A stretch of DNA of 64,000 nt, taken from assembly GCF_003581425.1 (NCBI RefSeq), contig NZ_QXTG01000002.1, positions 1,302,001 through 1,366,000 on the forward strand. The letters are read 5' to 3'. How positions within the stretch are numbered: the first letter of the stretch is position 1; each line of letters opens with the position of its first letter. A program made the translations under genes and the position numbers. Source of the stretch: Amnibacterium setariae (GTDB taxonomy: Bacteria; Actinomycetota; Actinomycetes; Actinomycetales; Microbacteriaceae). Below, piece by piece: positions 32,653 through 41,478 of the stretch. The notes below the pieces were generated by a model. The model did no database searches, was not told where the DNA came from, and was given only the letters and a program-made list of their open reading frames with translations.

Positions 32653-33551
32653 CCCGCGCGCAGTCGGAGGCGCTGTCCCGGATGCTGCGGGAGGGGCCGC
32701 TCGATCTGGGCGGCGAGCCCGCGGTCCAGCGGCCGCTCCTGGACGGCCTGCTCACGGCCCACCCGCTCCCCGACGACGTCCGCACAAGTGACGGCGTGCT
32801 GAGCGGCGTCCCGGTGGTGGAGGTCGAGCACGCCGACGGCGCTCACGGCACCGTGCTGTTCTTCCACGGCGGCGCGTACGCGATCGGATCCGCGCGGGGG
32901 GCGGCAGGCATGCTCGCCGAGATCGTGACGCGGACCGGGGTCCGCGGCATCAGCGTCGAGTACCGGCTCGCCCCCGAGCACCCCTACCCGGCAGCCGTGC
33001 ACGACGCGCTCGCCGCCTACCGCGGTCTGCTCGACCAGGGCGTCGCCCCCGGGTCGATCGTCGTGGCCGGGGAGTCCGCGGGAGGCGGGCTCGCACTCGC
33101 GCTGCTGCTGGCCGCCCGTGCCGCCGGGCTGCCGCAGCCGGCCGCCGCGTTCGTGTTCTCGCCCTGGGCCGACCTCACGCTCTCCGGGTCGACGCTCGGC
33201 TCGAAGGCCGAGCAGGATCCCGCCCTCTCCTCCGCGGCGCTGCGCACCCGCGCCGCCGACTACCTGGCCGGCTCGGACCCCGCCGACCCGCTCGTCAGCC
33301 CCGCGCTCGCCGACCTGACCGGGCTGCCGCCGCTGCTGCTGCAGTGCGGGTCGGCGGAGATCCTCCTCGCCGACGCCCTCCGGCTGGCCGTGCGCGCAGC
33401 CGAGGCGGACATCGCCGTCGAGCTCGCGGTCACCCCGCACGCACCCCACGTGTTCCAGGGCTTCCCCGCGGTCGTCGACGAAGCCGTCGTCGCACTCGAC
33501 GACGCGGCCGCCTTCGTCTCCCGTCACCTCCATGGCGCCGCTCGTCCCTGA
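32649..33551 (+). CDS. alpha/beta hydrolase, hormone-sensitive-lipase type
   Basis: This 300-residue esterase of the HSL (family IV) group has HGGAY (73-77) for the oxyanion hole. GESAGGG carries the nucleophile Ser143, with Asp242 and His267 completing a triad in the expected places. The GTG start overlaps the SDR stop, giving a two-gene operon. Such esterases cleave short-chain esters and often accompany an SDR in ester or ketone breakdown. No signal peptide, so cytoplasmic. Confidence 0.87.
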   Translation: MTRAQSEALSRMLREGPLDLGGEPAVQRPLLDGLLTAHPLPDDVRTSDGVLSGVPVVEVEHADGAHGTVLFFHGGAYAIGSARGAAGMLAEIVTRTGVRGISVEYRLAPEHPYPAAVHDALAAYRGLLDQGVAPGSIVVAGESAGGGLALALLLAARAAGLPQPAAAFVFSPWADLTLSGSTLGSKAEQDPALSSAALRTRAADYLAGSDPADPLVSPALADLTGLPPLLLQCGSAEILLADALRLAVRAAEADIAVELAVTPHAPHVFQGFPAVVDEAVVALDDAAAFVSRHLHGAARP

Positions 33552-33582
33552 CCGGGGACGAGCGGCCGGAAAGGACCGCTCC

Positions 33583-34470
33583 ATGTCCGTCGTCCTCGTC
33601 ACCGGTGCCGCCACCGGCATCGGTCGCCTCACCGCGGTCGCCCTCGCCCGAGCCGGGCACACCGTCCACGCGAGCATGCGCGACCCCGAGGGCAAGAACG
33701 CGGCCCGTGCGGAGGACCTCCGCTCGCTCGCCCGGGCCGCGGACCTCGACCTCCACGTTCTCGAGCTCGACGTCCTGTCGCAGGAGTCCGCCGACGCCGC
33801 GGTGGCGGAGGTGGTGCGCCGATCGGGCCGCATCGACGTCGTCATCCAGAACGCGGGCCACCTGCTCGTCGGGTACACGGAGTCCTTCACCGCGGAGGAC
33901 CTCGCGCACCTCTTCGACGTGAACGCGATCGGTGCGCAGCGCGTGAACCGGGCCGCGCTGCCGCATCTGCGCGCGCAGCGCTCCGGCGTCCTGGTCTACG
34001 TCGGGAGCACGACGACGGTCAGCGTGCCGCCGTTCCTCGGTCCCTACGTCGCTTCGAAGTTCGCGTTCGACGCGCTCGCGCAGGTGACGGCGTACGAGGT
34101 GGGGCGGTTCGGGGTCGAGACGGTGGTCGTCATGCCCGGCGCGTTCACGACCGGCACGAACCACTTCCCCGACGCGGGTCGCGCGAGCGACACCGCCCGA
34201 GCCGCCGCCTACGCCGAGCTCGACCCGCTGGTCGCCCGGAACGAGGAGGCCACGGCGTCGCTGTTCGACCCCGCCGTGGATGCCGACCCGCAGTCCGTCG
34301 CCGACGAGATCGTCCGGGTGCTGGCGCTGCCCGTGGGTGGGAAGCCGCTGCGCACGGTGGTCGACTTCACGCAGTCGCACGTGCAGGACGTCCTCGACGT
34401 CGCCGAGCGCGAGCGGGTCGACTTCGTCACGCGACTGGGCTTCGCCGACCTGCTGTCGGTCGAGCGCTGA
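33583..34470 (+). CDS. short-chain dehydrogenase/reductase
   Basis: This 295-residue SDR is longer than the classical family. TGAATGIG is the cofactor loop, QNAGH the NAG motif, VGSTTTV carries Ser, and YVASK is catalytic. The C-terminal 60 residues (from DPLVARNEEA) extend beyond the core, as in the retinol/17-beta-like group. GGAAAGGA precedes the ATG, 31 bases after the lipase stop, so it probably belongs to the same transcript. It ends at a strong palindrome facing an AraC gene. Confidence 0.87.
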   Translation: MSVVLVTGAATGIGRLTAVALARAGHTVHASMRDPEGKNAARAEDLRSLARAADLDLHVLELDVLSQESADAAVAEVVRRSGRIDVVIQNAGHLLVGYTESFTAEDLAHLFDVNAIGAQRVNRAALPHLRAQRSGVLVYVGSTTTVSVPPFLGPYVASKFAFDALAQVTAYEVGRFGVETVVVMPGAFTTGTNHFPDAGRASDTARAAAYAELDPLVARNEEATASLFDPAVDADPQSVADEIVRVLALPVGGKPLRTVVDFTQSHVQDVLDVAERERVDFVTRLGFADLLSVER

Positions 34471-34482
34471 TCGCCGTCGAGC

Positions 34483-34526
34483 ACCGACCGCCGCGAGCGC
34501 GTGCCGGCCGGCACGCGCTCGTCGGT
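34483..34526. terminator. 26-base perfect palindrome, likely bidirectional terminator
   Basis: GAGCGCGTGCCGG joins CCGGCACGCGCTC directly (34495-34520), flanked by a further ACCGAC/GTCGGT pair with a six-base bulge on one side. It lies between convergent SDR and AraC genes. Confidence 0.5.
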
Positions 34527-35476
34527 CAGTCCTCGGGCTCGATCGCGCGTCTCGCGTCGACGTCGAGCGGACGGGCCCCGCGACCCGCACGGATCGCCTC
34601 GGGAGCGCCGGCGCCGGCATCCGCCAGCGCGTGCCGGAACGAGGCGGTGCGGGAGAACCCCGTCCGTCGCGCGACGTCGGCGACGGACAGGTCCGTGTCG
34701 GTCAGCAGCGCGACCGCGAGCTCGAGGCGCTTCCGCACCAGGTAGCGGTGCGGGGGGACGCCCATCACCTCCGTGAAGAGCCGCGCGAAGTGGAACTTGC
34801 TCACTCGCGCCGCTCGGGCCATGTCGTCGAGCGTCAGCGGCAGCGCGAAGCTGCTGTCGATCAGGTCGACCGCGGCCGCGATCCGCTGGTCGCGCCGCCG
34901 GTGGCCGCGGTCCCCGGTCCGCTCGAGGCCCAGGTGACGCTCGACCAGGTGGAGGGCGAGCCAGTGCGCCGCGGCCTGCGCATAGAGCTCGGACGCGCCT
35001 CGCGCGGCCGCCCGCAGGATGACGAGCGACATCGCTGCGAGGTCCGGGTCCTGCACAGGGCCGCCGGGCCACCTCGCTCCCTGCCGCGACCCGGTCACGG
35101 CGTCCTGCGCCTCCGCGATCGTCGCAGCCGGCAGGTACAGGTTCACCTTCTCGAACGACCGGACCCCGTCGACGGGCAGGCGACGCAGCGACAGCCCCTG
35201 CCCGCCGTCGGTGAAGCCGACCGACGCAGCGCCGTAGGCGTGCACCTGCCGCGGAGCGGACCCGAACAGCTCCAGGCGCTGACCGCCGCGCAGCCCGATC
35301 ACGACCGTCCGGTCCGGGGTCGGAGGCAGCTCGAGCACGTCCCGGTGCGCGTGGACGACGTGGCGCTCGACGAGCAGCGCGCTCCACCCGGCCGCGGCGC
35401 TCGACGCCTTCACGGTGCGCGGGATCGAGGCCAGGCTCAGGGCGGACAGGGGCGACACCCGCGATGCGTCGGCCAT
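34526..35476 (-). CDS. AraC-family transcriptional regulator
   Basis: This 316-residue regulator has an N-terminal AraC-like sensor (strand-rich, HVVHAHRDVLELPPTPDRTV) and a C-terminal double helix-turn-helix. These are IAAAVDLIDSSFALPLTLDD, then AARVSKFHFARLFTEVMGVP, and LSVADVARRTGFSRTASFRHAL. A GGGAGG site precedes the ATG. It diverges from the hydrolase at 35722, and the run hydrolase/aldo-keto reductase/epoxide hydrolase is the likely activated operon. Confidence 0.88.
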   Translation of the reverse strand: MADASRVSPLSALSLASIPRTVKASSAAAGWSALLVERHVVHAHRDVLELPPTPDRTVVIGLRGGQRLELFGSAPRQVHAYGAASVGFTDGGQGLSLRRLPVDGVRSFEKVNLYLPAATIAEAQDAVTGSRQGARWPGGPVQDPDLAAMSLVILRAAARGASELYAQAAAHWLALHLVERHLGLERTGDRGHRRRDQRIAAAVDLIDSSFALPLTLDDMARAARVSKFHFARLFTEVMGVPPHRYLVRKRLELAVALLTDTDLSVADVARRTGFSRTASFRHALADAGAGAPEAIRAGRGARPLDVDARRAIEPED

Positions 35477-35721
35477 CACGACCTCCCTCCGCTCGGCACG
35501 AGTATCCCCCACAAAGAATCGCGCACCTCCTTGCTGTCCTCGTCCGCCGGTTCGGCGTTCCGGCCGCCGTTTCGCGACAGTCGTTCGAGCCGACGGACCG
35601 CGCGGCGACGACCGAGCGCTCGACCCGAGCACCGTCCACGACGAGGAGCACGCATGTCCGTCCGGTTCAGCACAGGAGCGTCCCGCGACCTCGCGTCGGC
35701 GCCGACGCGGAGCGCACGGCC

Positions 35722-36519
35722 GTGATCCTCGAGACCGGCGACGAGGGGGTCGGCTCGCCGGTGGTGCTGCTGCACGCCCGTCCCGCGGACCGCAGGCAGT
35801 GGACCGCGGTGTCCGCCGTCCTGGCGGCTGCAGGACACCGGGTCATCGCGCCCGACCTCGCCGGCTTCGGCGCCAGCCCCGTGGATGCGACGGCGCCGTC
35901 CGCACCGTGGCGCGACGTCACCGACACGCTCGACGCCGTCGGGGTGGCCCGCGCGCTCCTCGTCGGCAACTCCCTCGGCGCGCAGACCGCGCTGCAGGTC
36001 GCGGTGACCGCGCCGGAGCGCGTCTCGGGTCTCGTCCTGATGGGCTACCGGCGTCACGACCAGCCGGCGAGCCCGCGGCTGCGGGACGCGTGGGCGGCCG
36101 AGCGTCGAGCGCTCGACGCGGACGACCTGGACGCCGCGGTCGACGCCGGGCTGAACGCCTGGCTGTCGCCGTGGAGCGGGCGCGGGCCCCGACAGGTGCT
36201 CGCCGCCGCACTGCGGAGGGACCTCCTGAGGCGGTCGGACGACCCCGCGCCGCGCCTCGAGGACGACCCGCTCGACGACGACAGCTGGGCCGAGCGCGTC
36301 GTCGCGCCCGCCGTGATCCTGCACGGCGCCGACGACATGCCCGACTTCGCCATCGGCGCCGAACGGCTGCGGGTCGCGCTCGGCGCCGGCGAGATCGAGA
36401 CGGTCGCCGACGCGGCGCACCTCGTGCCCCTCGAGCAGCCCGCCGCCGTCGCGGCGGCGGTGCTCCGCCTGCTCGCGGCGACCGATCGGGTCGCCGACCG
36501 CCCCTTAACCGAAGAGTGA
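35722..36519 (+). CDS. alpha/beta hydrolase (N-terminus uncertain)
   Basis: This 265-residue alpha/beta hydrolase carries LLHARP for the oxyanion region, GNSLG with the nucleophile Ser, HGADDMPD for Asp and DAAHLVPLE for His. Family members hydrolyse esters or similar bonds. I placed the start at the GTG with GGAG upstream. A far better ribosome site stands before an ATG at 35654, whose frame runs into a stop at 35723. One added base near 35694 would fuse it in frame, so a frameshift or sequencing slip at the 5' end is possible. It diverges from the AraC gene and leads the reductase and epoxide-hydrolase genes. Confidence 0.75.
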   Translation: MILETGDEGVGSPVVLLHARPADRRQWTAVSAVLAAAGHRVIAPDLAGFGASPVDATAPSAPWRDVTDTLDAVGVARALLVGNSLGAQTALQVAVTAPERVSGLVLMGYRRHDQPASPRLRDAWAAERRALDADDLDAAVDAGLNAWLSPWSGRGPRQVLAAALRRDLLRRSDDPAPRLEDDPLDDDSWAERVVAPAVILHGADDMPDFAIGAERLRVALGAGEIETVADAAHLVPLEQPAAVAAAVLRLLAATDRVADRPLTEE

Positions 36520-36528
36520 GGACCGACC

Positions 36529-37422
36529 ATGAACCAGCTCCTGACCGACGTCGGCGGATCCACCATCGCCGGCAAGACGGTGCCGCGGTTCGGCTTCGGC
36601 ACCATGCGGCTCACCGGCCGCGGGATCTGGGGGCCGCCGGACGACCGCGCGGAATGCGTCGCCGTGCTCCGGCGCGCGGTCGAGCTCGGGATCCGGCTGA
36701 TCGACACCGCCGACTCGTACGGGCCCTTCGTCGCCGAGGAGATCATCGCGGAGGCGCTCGCGCCGTACTCGGACGAGGTCCTGATCGCGACGAAAGCCGG
36801 GCTCACCAGGAACGGACCCGACGTGATCGATGGTCCGGACGGTCCGAAGCGGCTCGGGCCGGCCGCCTGGCCACCGGTCGGCAGGCCCGAGTACCTCCGG
36901 CAGCAGGCGCTGATGAGCCTCCGACGGCTCGGGCTCGACCACATCGATCTCTTCCAGCTGCACCGCATCGACCCCCGGGTGCCGCTGGAGGACCAGGTCG
37001 GCGAGCTCGCGCTGCTGCAGCAGGAGGGCAAGATCGTCGACATCGGCCTGTCGCAGGTGACACCCGATCAGCTCGCCGCCGCCCAGCAGGTCGCGACGAT
37101 CGCGACGGTCCAGAGCCGGTTCAACGTCGCCGACCGCTCATCCGCCGAGGTCCTCGCGCTCTGCGAGGCGCAGGGCATCGGCTTCATCCCGTTCGCACCC
37201 GTCGCGCAGGGCGCGCTCCCCACCGACGGCGCCCTCCGCCGCATCGCCGACGAGCACGACGCGACGCGGGGCCAGGTGGCGATCGCCTGGCTGCTGGCGG
37301 TCTCGCCCGTGACCCTGCCGATCGCGGGGACCTCGAAGGTCGCGCATCTGGAGGAGAACCTCCGCAGCGCCTCGCTCCGGCTCACGGACGCCGAGGTCGC
37401 CGAGCTGACCGACGCCGCATGA
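36529..37422 (+). CDS. aldo/keto reductase
   Basis: This 297-residue NADPH-dependent (beta/alpha)8-barrel enzyme has the full catalytic tetrad: Asp59 and Tyr64 in DTADSYG, Lys89 in ATKAG and His145 in LHRID. The NADPH loop appears as IAGTSKVAHLEENL near the C-terminus. It reduces aldehydes or ketones. It lies 9 bases after the hydrolase gene, and its stop overlaps the epoxide-hydrolase start (ATGA), so the three form one operon behind the divergent AraC regulator. Confidence 0.88.
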   Translation: MNQLLTDVGGSTIAGKTVPRFGFGTMRLTGRGIWGPPDDRAECVAVLRRAVELGIRLIDTADSYGPFVAEEIIAEALAPYSDEVLIATKAGLTRNGPDVIDGPDGPKRLGPAAWPPVGRPEYLRQQALMSLRRLGLDHIDLFQLHRIDPRVPLEDQVGELALLQQEGKIVDIGLSQVTPDQLAAAQQVATIATVQSRFNVADRSSAEVLALCEAQGIGFIPFAPVAQGALPTDGALRRIADEHDATRGQVAIAWLLAVSPVTLPIAGTSKVAHLEENLRSASLRLTDAEVAELTDAA

Positions 37423-38534
37423 CCGCGCCCGATCGTCCTCGAGCCGGCGCGGACGCAGCGCCGCCGAGCACCGACGAGCGCGTGCTCGAGGACCTGCGGC
37501 GCCGCGTGTCCGCCTTCCGGCGCGTCGACCTGTTGCCCGAGCGCGACCGGCGGCTCGGCGTCGACCCGGCCCTCCTCGAGCGCCTGCTCGACGAGTGGGA
37601 GCACCGCTACGACTGGCGTCCCTTCGAGCACCGCGTCCGGGCGCTCCCCTGGGCGCTCATCGACGATGCGGCCGTGCCGCTCCGCGTGGTCGACCGGCCC
37701 GCGGCATCGGACGCGGCACCGGTCGTCGTGCTCCTGCACGGCTGGCCCGACTCCGTCATGCGGTTCGAGAAGGTCCTGCCGGCGCTGCGGGACGTCCACG
37801 TCGTGATCCCGGCGCTGCCCGGCTACCCCTTCGCCGCACCCGTCCGCGCCGCGTCGCCCGCCTCCGCTGCGGACATCGGCGAGGCGGTGGTCGCCGCGAT
37901 GGCCCGGCTCGGTCACGAACGGTACGTCGTGTCGGCCGGGGACGTCGGTACCGACGTCGCCGAGGCCATGGCCTGGTCGCATCCGGAGCACGTCGCGGCC
38001 CTGCACCTGACGGACCTCTCCCACCACCACGCGCTCGTCGATCCGCCGACGGACCTCGACGCGGACGAGGCCGCGTACCTGCAGCGCGTGCAGCGCTGGC
38101 ACGCCGAGGAGGGCGCCTACGACCATCAGCAGTCGACGCGGCCGAACACCCTGGCGATCGGACTGGGCGACTCCCCCGTGGGGCTCCTGGCGTGGATCGT
38201 CGAGAAGCTGACGACGTGGTCGGACGACCGGTCGCCGGCCTTCAGCTCGACCGACCTCCTCGACTGGGTCACGGCCTACTGGGTCACCGGCACCATCGGG
38301 ACGTCGTTCGCGCCCTACGCGCACCGGTCGCAGCCGGGCCGCGCGCCCTCACCGGTCGGCTTCACGCTCTTCCCGCGCGACATCGTGAGCGCGCCGCGTC
38401 GGTTCGCCGACCGCTTCTTCGACATCCGGATCTGGCGGACGGCGGCCGGTGGCGGCCACTTCGACGCGTGGGAGCGGCCGATCGACTACGCGGACGGCAT
38501 CCGGGCGGTCGTCGACGCGACACCACGGATCTGA
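37419..38534 (+). CDS. epoxide-hydrolase-like alpha/beta hydrolase with N-terminal EHN domain
   Basis: This 371-residue protein carries the EHN domain (residues 18-90, including WEHRYDWRPFEHRVRALP) found in juvenile-hormone-type and microsomal epoxide hydrolases. The alpha/beta core follows, with HGWP (107-110). The nucleophile Asp175 sits in SAGDVGTD, where most family members have GGDWG, and the His lies in GGGHFDAWE near the end. It should open an epoxide to a diol, though the altered nucleophile loop leaves room for another substrate. ATGA overlap couples it to the aldo/keto reductase. Confidence 0.83.
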   Translation: MTAPDRPRAGADAAPPSTDERVLEDLRRRVSAFRRVDLLPERDRRLGVDPALLERLLDEWEHRYDWRPFEHRVRALPWALIDDAAVPLRVVDRPAASDAAPVVVLLHGWPDSVMRFEKVLPALRDVHVVIPALPGYPFAAPVRAASPASAADIGEAVVAAMARLGHERYVVSAGDVGTDVAEAMAWSHPEHVAALHLTDLSHHHALVDPPTDLDADEAAYLQRVQRWHAEEGAYDHQQSTRPNTLAIGLGDSPVGLLAWIVEKLTTWSDDRSPAFSSTDLLDWVTAYWVTGTIGTSFAPYAHRSQPGRAPSPVGFTLFPRDIVSAPRRFADRFFDIRIWRTAAGGGHFDAWERPIDYADGIRAVVDATPRI

Positions 38535-38587
38535 CCCGGGTCGGGCGCACCGGCGTCAACGCGGGGACTCCGCGGCCGAGCTCGCGC

Positions 38588-39514
38588 TCAGGCCGCGACC
38601 GAGTCGAGGTAGCGCACGCCGGTGAGGCGTTCGGAGACGTGCCAGAGCTGCTCCCCGAGGCCGGTCTCGAGCGCGACGAGACCTGGCGCGACCTCCCCCA
38701 CCGGGCCCCGGGCCTCACCGCGCCCGGTCGGCCCGAAGAAGGCGCCACCGCGGACCGACGGATCGGTCGCCGCGAAGAGCTCGGCCCTGGCCCCCTCCTC
38801 CGCCGACTGTCCGAGCAGCGCGGTCACCGAGCGCACGAGCAGGCGCTCGGCCGCCGTGGCGCCGTTCCGCGCGAGCGTCGTCTTCGCGATGCCGGGGTGG
38901 GCGAGGACCGCGATGGTCCGCGACCCGTGCTCGACCAGGCGACGGTGGAGCTCGAGCCCGAACACGGTGTTCGCCAGCTTCGCCCGCTGGTACGCGCGCC
39001 GGGAGTCGTACCCGGCCTCGTCGTCCAGACGATCGAGGTCGAGCCGCCCGAACCGGTGCTCGGTCGAGCTGAGCACCACGACCCGGGAGCCCGGCACCTC
39101 GGTCAGGAGCGGGAGCAGCAGCCCGGTGAGCGCGTAGTGTCCGAGGTGGTTGACGGCGAGCTGCAGCTCGTGCCCGTCGGCCGAGCGGCGGAACGGACCG
39201 CGCATGGTGCCCGCGTTGTTGATGAGCAGGTCCACCTGGTCGAGATCGCGTCGAACACCCTCGGCGAACCCGCGGACGGAGTCGAGCGAGGCGAGGTCGA
39301 GCTCGCGGACCTCGATCCGCGCCGACGGGAGCTCGGCCCGGATGGCCTCCGCCGCGGCGCGTCCCGCGTCGAGCCGCCGCGCAGCCAGGACCACGGAGGC
39401 TCCGCGGGCCGCCAGCCGCCGGGCGGCGACTGCGCCGAGCCCCGCGTTCGCTCCGGTGATCACGGCGGTCCGGCCGCGCTGATCGGGGATCTCATTCGAT
39501 GTCCATGTCCGCAC
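38588..39514 (-). CDS. short-chain dehydrogenase/reductase (retinol-dehydrogenase-like)
   Basis: This 308-residue SDR of the longer RDH/WWOX-like group has TGANAGLG as cofactor loop, NNAGTM, LSSTEH for Ser and YQRAK for the catalytic pair. The GTG at 39514 follows AGGAG at good distance. The enzyme likely oxidises or reduces a hydrophobic alcohol or aldehyde. It diverges from a TetR gene, with a GGTAA-N8-TTACC palindrome in the gap, so substrate-induced derepression is likely. Confidence 0.87.
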   Translation of the reverse strand: MRTWTSNEIPDQRGRTAVITGANAGLGAVAARRLAARGASVVLAARRLDAGRAAAEAIRAELPSARIEVRELDLASLDSVRGFAEGVRRDLDQVDLLINNAGTMRGPFRRSADGHELQLAVNHLGHYALTGLLLPLLTEVPGSRVVVLSSTEHRFGRLDLDRLDDEAGYDSRRAYQRAKLANTVFGLELHRRLVEHGSRTIAVLAHPGIAKTTLARNGATAAERLLVRSVTALLGQSAEEGARAELFAATDPSVRGGAFFGPTGRGEARGPVGEVAPGLVALETGLGEQLWHVSERLTGVRYLDSVAA

Positions 39515-39532
39515 GTGCCGCTCCTGACCGTA

Positions 39533-39550
39533 GGTAACCAAGCGTTTACC
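39533..39550. promoter_or_regulatory. candidate TetR operator GGTAA-N8-TTACC
   Basis: An inverted repeat in an AT-rich 100-base divergent promoter, 19 bases from the SDR start and 66 from the TetR start. Its position is right for simultaneous repression of both genes. Confidence 0.5.
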
Positions 39551-39615
39551 AAAGTCACTGTACTCCAGGGTCGATCCGCGATCGACACCGGAACCGCTCG
39601 CACTACAGTCCAGGG

Positions 39616-40194
39616 GTGGCGGGAGACGCGGCGGCGACGAGGGCGTCGATCCTGCGAGCGGCCATCGCGGAGTTCTCGGAGTTCGGCTACCGCGGCGGCC
39701 GGATCGAACGCGTGTCGGCGATGTCCGGCGCGAACAAGCGGATGATCTACGTGCACTTCGGCGACAAGGAGGGCCTGTTCAGCGCAGCCCTGCACGCCGT
39801 GCTGTCGCGGTTGACCGCCGAGGTGCCCATCACCGAGGACGACCTGCCCGGCTACGCGGTCCGACTCTTCGACCACCTCGAGTCCCATCCCGAGGCGGCG
39901 CGCCTGAGCGCGTGGCGCCAGCTCGAGCGGCCCGACCTGGGCCCGGACAACGACGACCTCTACCGCGGCAAGTTCGGCGCGCTGTCGCCCGGCAGCCCGG
40001 GACCGCAGGACGAGGCGCTGGTCGTCGACGCGCTCGTCCTGCTTCAGGGCATGGCCGCGGCGCGCCAGATCAGCGGCGCTGAGGCACTGCACGCGCTCGC
40101 GGCCGGCCGGCCGGCCGCGGAGGACCGCGCCCGGTACCGGCACAGCCTCGGCATCGCCGCACGCTCGGTGGTCGAGCGGCTGCTGGGCTCCTGA
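39616..40194 (+). CDS. TetR-family repressor
   Basis: This 192-residue regulator has a helix-turn-helix at residues 8-52 (FSEFGYRGGRIERVSAMSGA, then NKRMIYVHFGDKEGLFSAAL). Its ligand domain carries the DLPGYAVRLFDHLESHPEAARL segment shared with the TetRs at 45671 and 57607. The three are therefore paralogues of one subfamily. It starts at a GTG. It should control the divergent SDR. Confidence 0.85.
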   Translation: MAGDAAATRASILRAAIAEFSEFGYRGGRIERVSAMSGANKRMIYVHFGDKEGLFSAALHAVLSRLTAEVPITEDDLPGYAVRLFDHLESHPEAARLSAWRQLERPDLGPDNDDLYRGKFGALSPGSPGPQDEALVVDALVLLQGMAAARQISGAEALHALAAGRPAAEDRARYRHSLGIAARSVVERLLGS

Positions 40195-40203
40195 GCGCGG
40201 GCC

Positions 40204-40923
40204 TCAGGCCGCCGAAGCGAGGATCCGGACGATCTCGTCCGCGACCAGGTCGGGCTGCGAGAGGAAGGGGTGGTGCCCCGTCGGCAGCTCGACCCGATGC
40301 GTCGCGCGGGCGGCGTGCGCGCGCTGCAGCTCCACCGACGTGGTCCGGTCGTCGGCGCAGACCAGATAGGTCGACGGCACGTCCTGCCACGCCGCGCGCG
40401 TCGTCGGCGTGACGAAGGCGGAGGCGGATTGCGGCACGACGCGGCTCCATGCGCCCGCCCGCTCGCCGGGGTCCGCGACGTCCTGCAGGAAGCGCGCGGC
40501 GAAGGACCGCTCGTCGTAGCCGGCCACGCGCACGGTGCCGTCGCTCCCCGGCGCGATCGAGACCGGGTCCCGCTCGTCGGCCATGATCCCGCCCTGCGAC
40601 GACCCGACGTCCGGCAGGTACGAGCTGATGTGGAGCAGGTGGGCGACGGCCGGGTGCGCCGCTCCCTCCGCGATCACCGTGCCGCCGTAGGAGTGCCCGA
40701 CGACCAGGGCCGTGCCCTCGACCTCGTCGAGCGCCCGGTGCAGGGCCGCCGCGTCCTCCAGGAGACCGGCGGAGCCCGCCGGCGCGTCCGTCTCGCCGCA
40801 GGACGGCAGCGCGACCGCGCGGCTCGGAGCCCCGGTGCGATGCTGCACGCGCTCGGCGGCGTGGCGCCACCACCAGGCGCCGTCGCGGACCAGGGCGCCG
40901 TGGACGAACAGGATCTCGGTCAT
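40204..40923 (-). CDS. alpha/beta hydrolase
   Basis: This 239-residue alpha/beta hydrolase is of the salicylic-acid-binding-protein/MES-like group, in which small esters are cleaved. FVHGALVRDGAWWWR gives the oxyanion region, GHSYGG carries nucleophile Ser78, and the final His sits in TGHHPFLSQPD. Asp is expected in VCADDRTT. The ATG overlaps the stop of the SnoaL-like gene by four bases, so the two are translated together. Divergent from a TetR gene at 41479. Confidence 0.85.
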   Translation of the reverse strand: MTEILFVHGALVRDGAWWWRHAAERVQHRTGAPSRAVALPSCGETDAPAGSAGLLEDAAALHRALDEVEGTALVVGHSYGGTVIAEGAAHPAVAHLLHISSYLPDVGSSQGGIMADERDPVSIAPGSDGTVRVAGYDERSFAARFLQDVADPGERAGAWSRVVPQSASAFVTPTTRAAWQDVPSTYLVCADDRTTSVELQRAHAARATHRVELPTGHHPFLSQPDLVADEIVRILASAA

Positions 40924-41351
40924 CGTGCTTCCTCGCTGTCGCTGGAGGGATTGGGGGCGGGCCGTGCCGGCCGCGGGGCGAGCGGCACGATGTCGAGACG
41001 GGCGATGCGCCCGTCGTCGAAGCGGAGGACGTGCAGGACCCTGGCGCGGCTGCGCACCTCGCCCGCGAGGCCCCGCACGACCTGGTCGATCAGCACGGCG
41101 CTCGTGCGGTCGTCGACCCGCGCGACGCCGATCGGGACGTCCTCGGTGCGGGTGCGGGACCACTGCTCGGTCCAGTAGGCCCGGAGCGCCGCGCGCCCGT
41201 GCAGGCGGGCGTTCCCGTCCGGCCAGTCGACGTCCGTCGTGACGAGGCCGAGGAGCTCGTCGAGCCGCTGCGCGGAGTAGGCGCGGTAGACGCGGACGAC
41301 GACCTCGTCGGCGTCCGGATCGGGCCGGGGAAGGGCGTGCTGGTCCGCCAT
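40920..41351 (-). CDS. SnoaL-like NTF2-fold protein
   Basis: This 143-residue protein has the SnoaL_2 layout: VVVRVYRAYSAQRLDELLGL, then VDWPDGNARLHGRAALRAYWTEQW, and a final strand FDDGRIARLDIVPL. The 'DWPDGNARLHGRAALRAYW' segment is typical. The role could be isomerase, cyclase or hydrolase partner. It leads the alpha/beta hydrolase in a two-gene operon and diverges from the TetR at 41479, across a palindromic operator. Confidence 0.8.
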   Translation of the reverse strand: MADQHALPRPDPDADEVVVRVYRAYSAQRLDELLGLVTTDVDWPDGNARLHGRAALRAYWTEQWSRTRTEDVPIGVARVDDRTSAVLIDQVVRGLAGEVRSRARVLHVLRFDDGRIARLDIVPLAPRPARPAPNPSSDSEEAR

Positions 41352-41399
41352 CGCCTGCTCCTCCTGCCGCGCCGCCCGGGACCGGGCGCTGAGATTGAC

Positions 41400-41413
41400 G
41401 TAATGCACATTAC
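41400..41413. promoter_or_regulatory. candidate TetR operator GTAATG-CA-CATTAC
   Basis: A perfect six-base inverted repeat with a two-base centre, in an AT-rich island between the SnoaL-like and TetR genes. Its position, about 50 bases from the SnoaL start and 66 from the TetR start, fits repression of both. Confidence 0.6.
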
Positions 41414-41478
41414 AACAATTACGACGCCCGCTCGCCGCCGTGCGGCCCCCTCGCCTGCTGCTGCGAGCATGGTCCGCC

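Noticed and set aside
32628-33890. Minus-strand 420-codon frame opposite the lipase
   Set aside because: It is a shadow of the HSL-type hydrolase, whose triad is complete on the plus strand.
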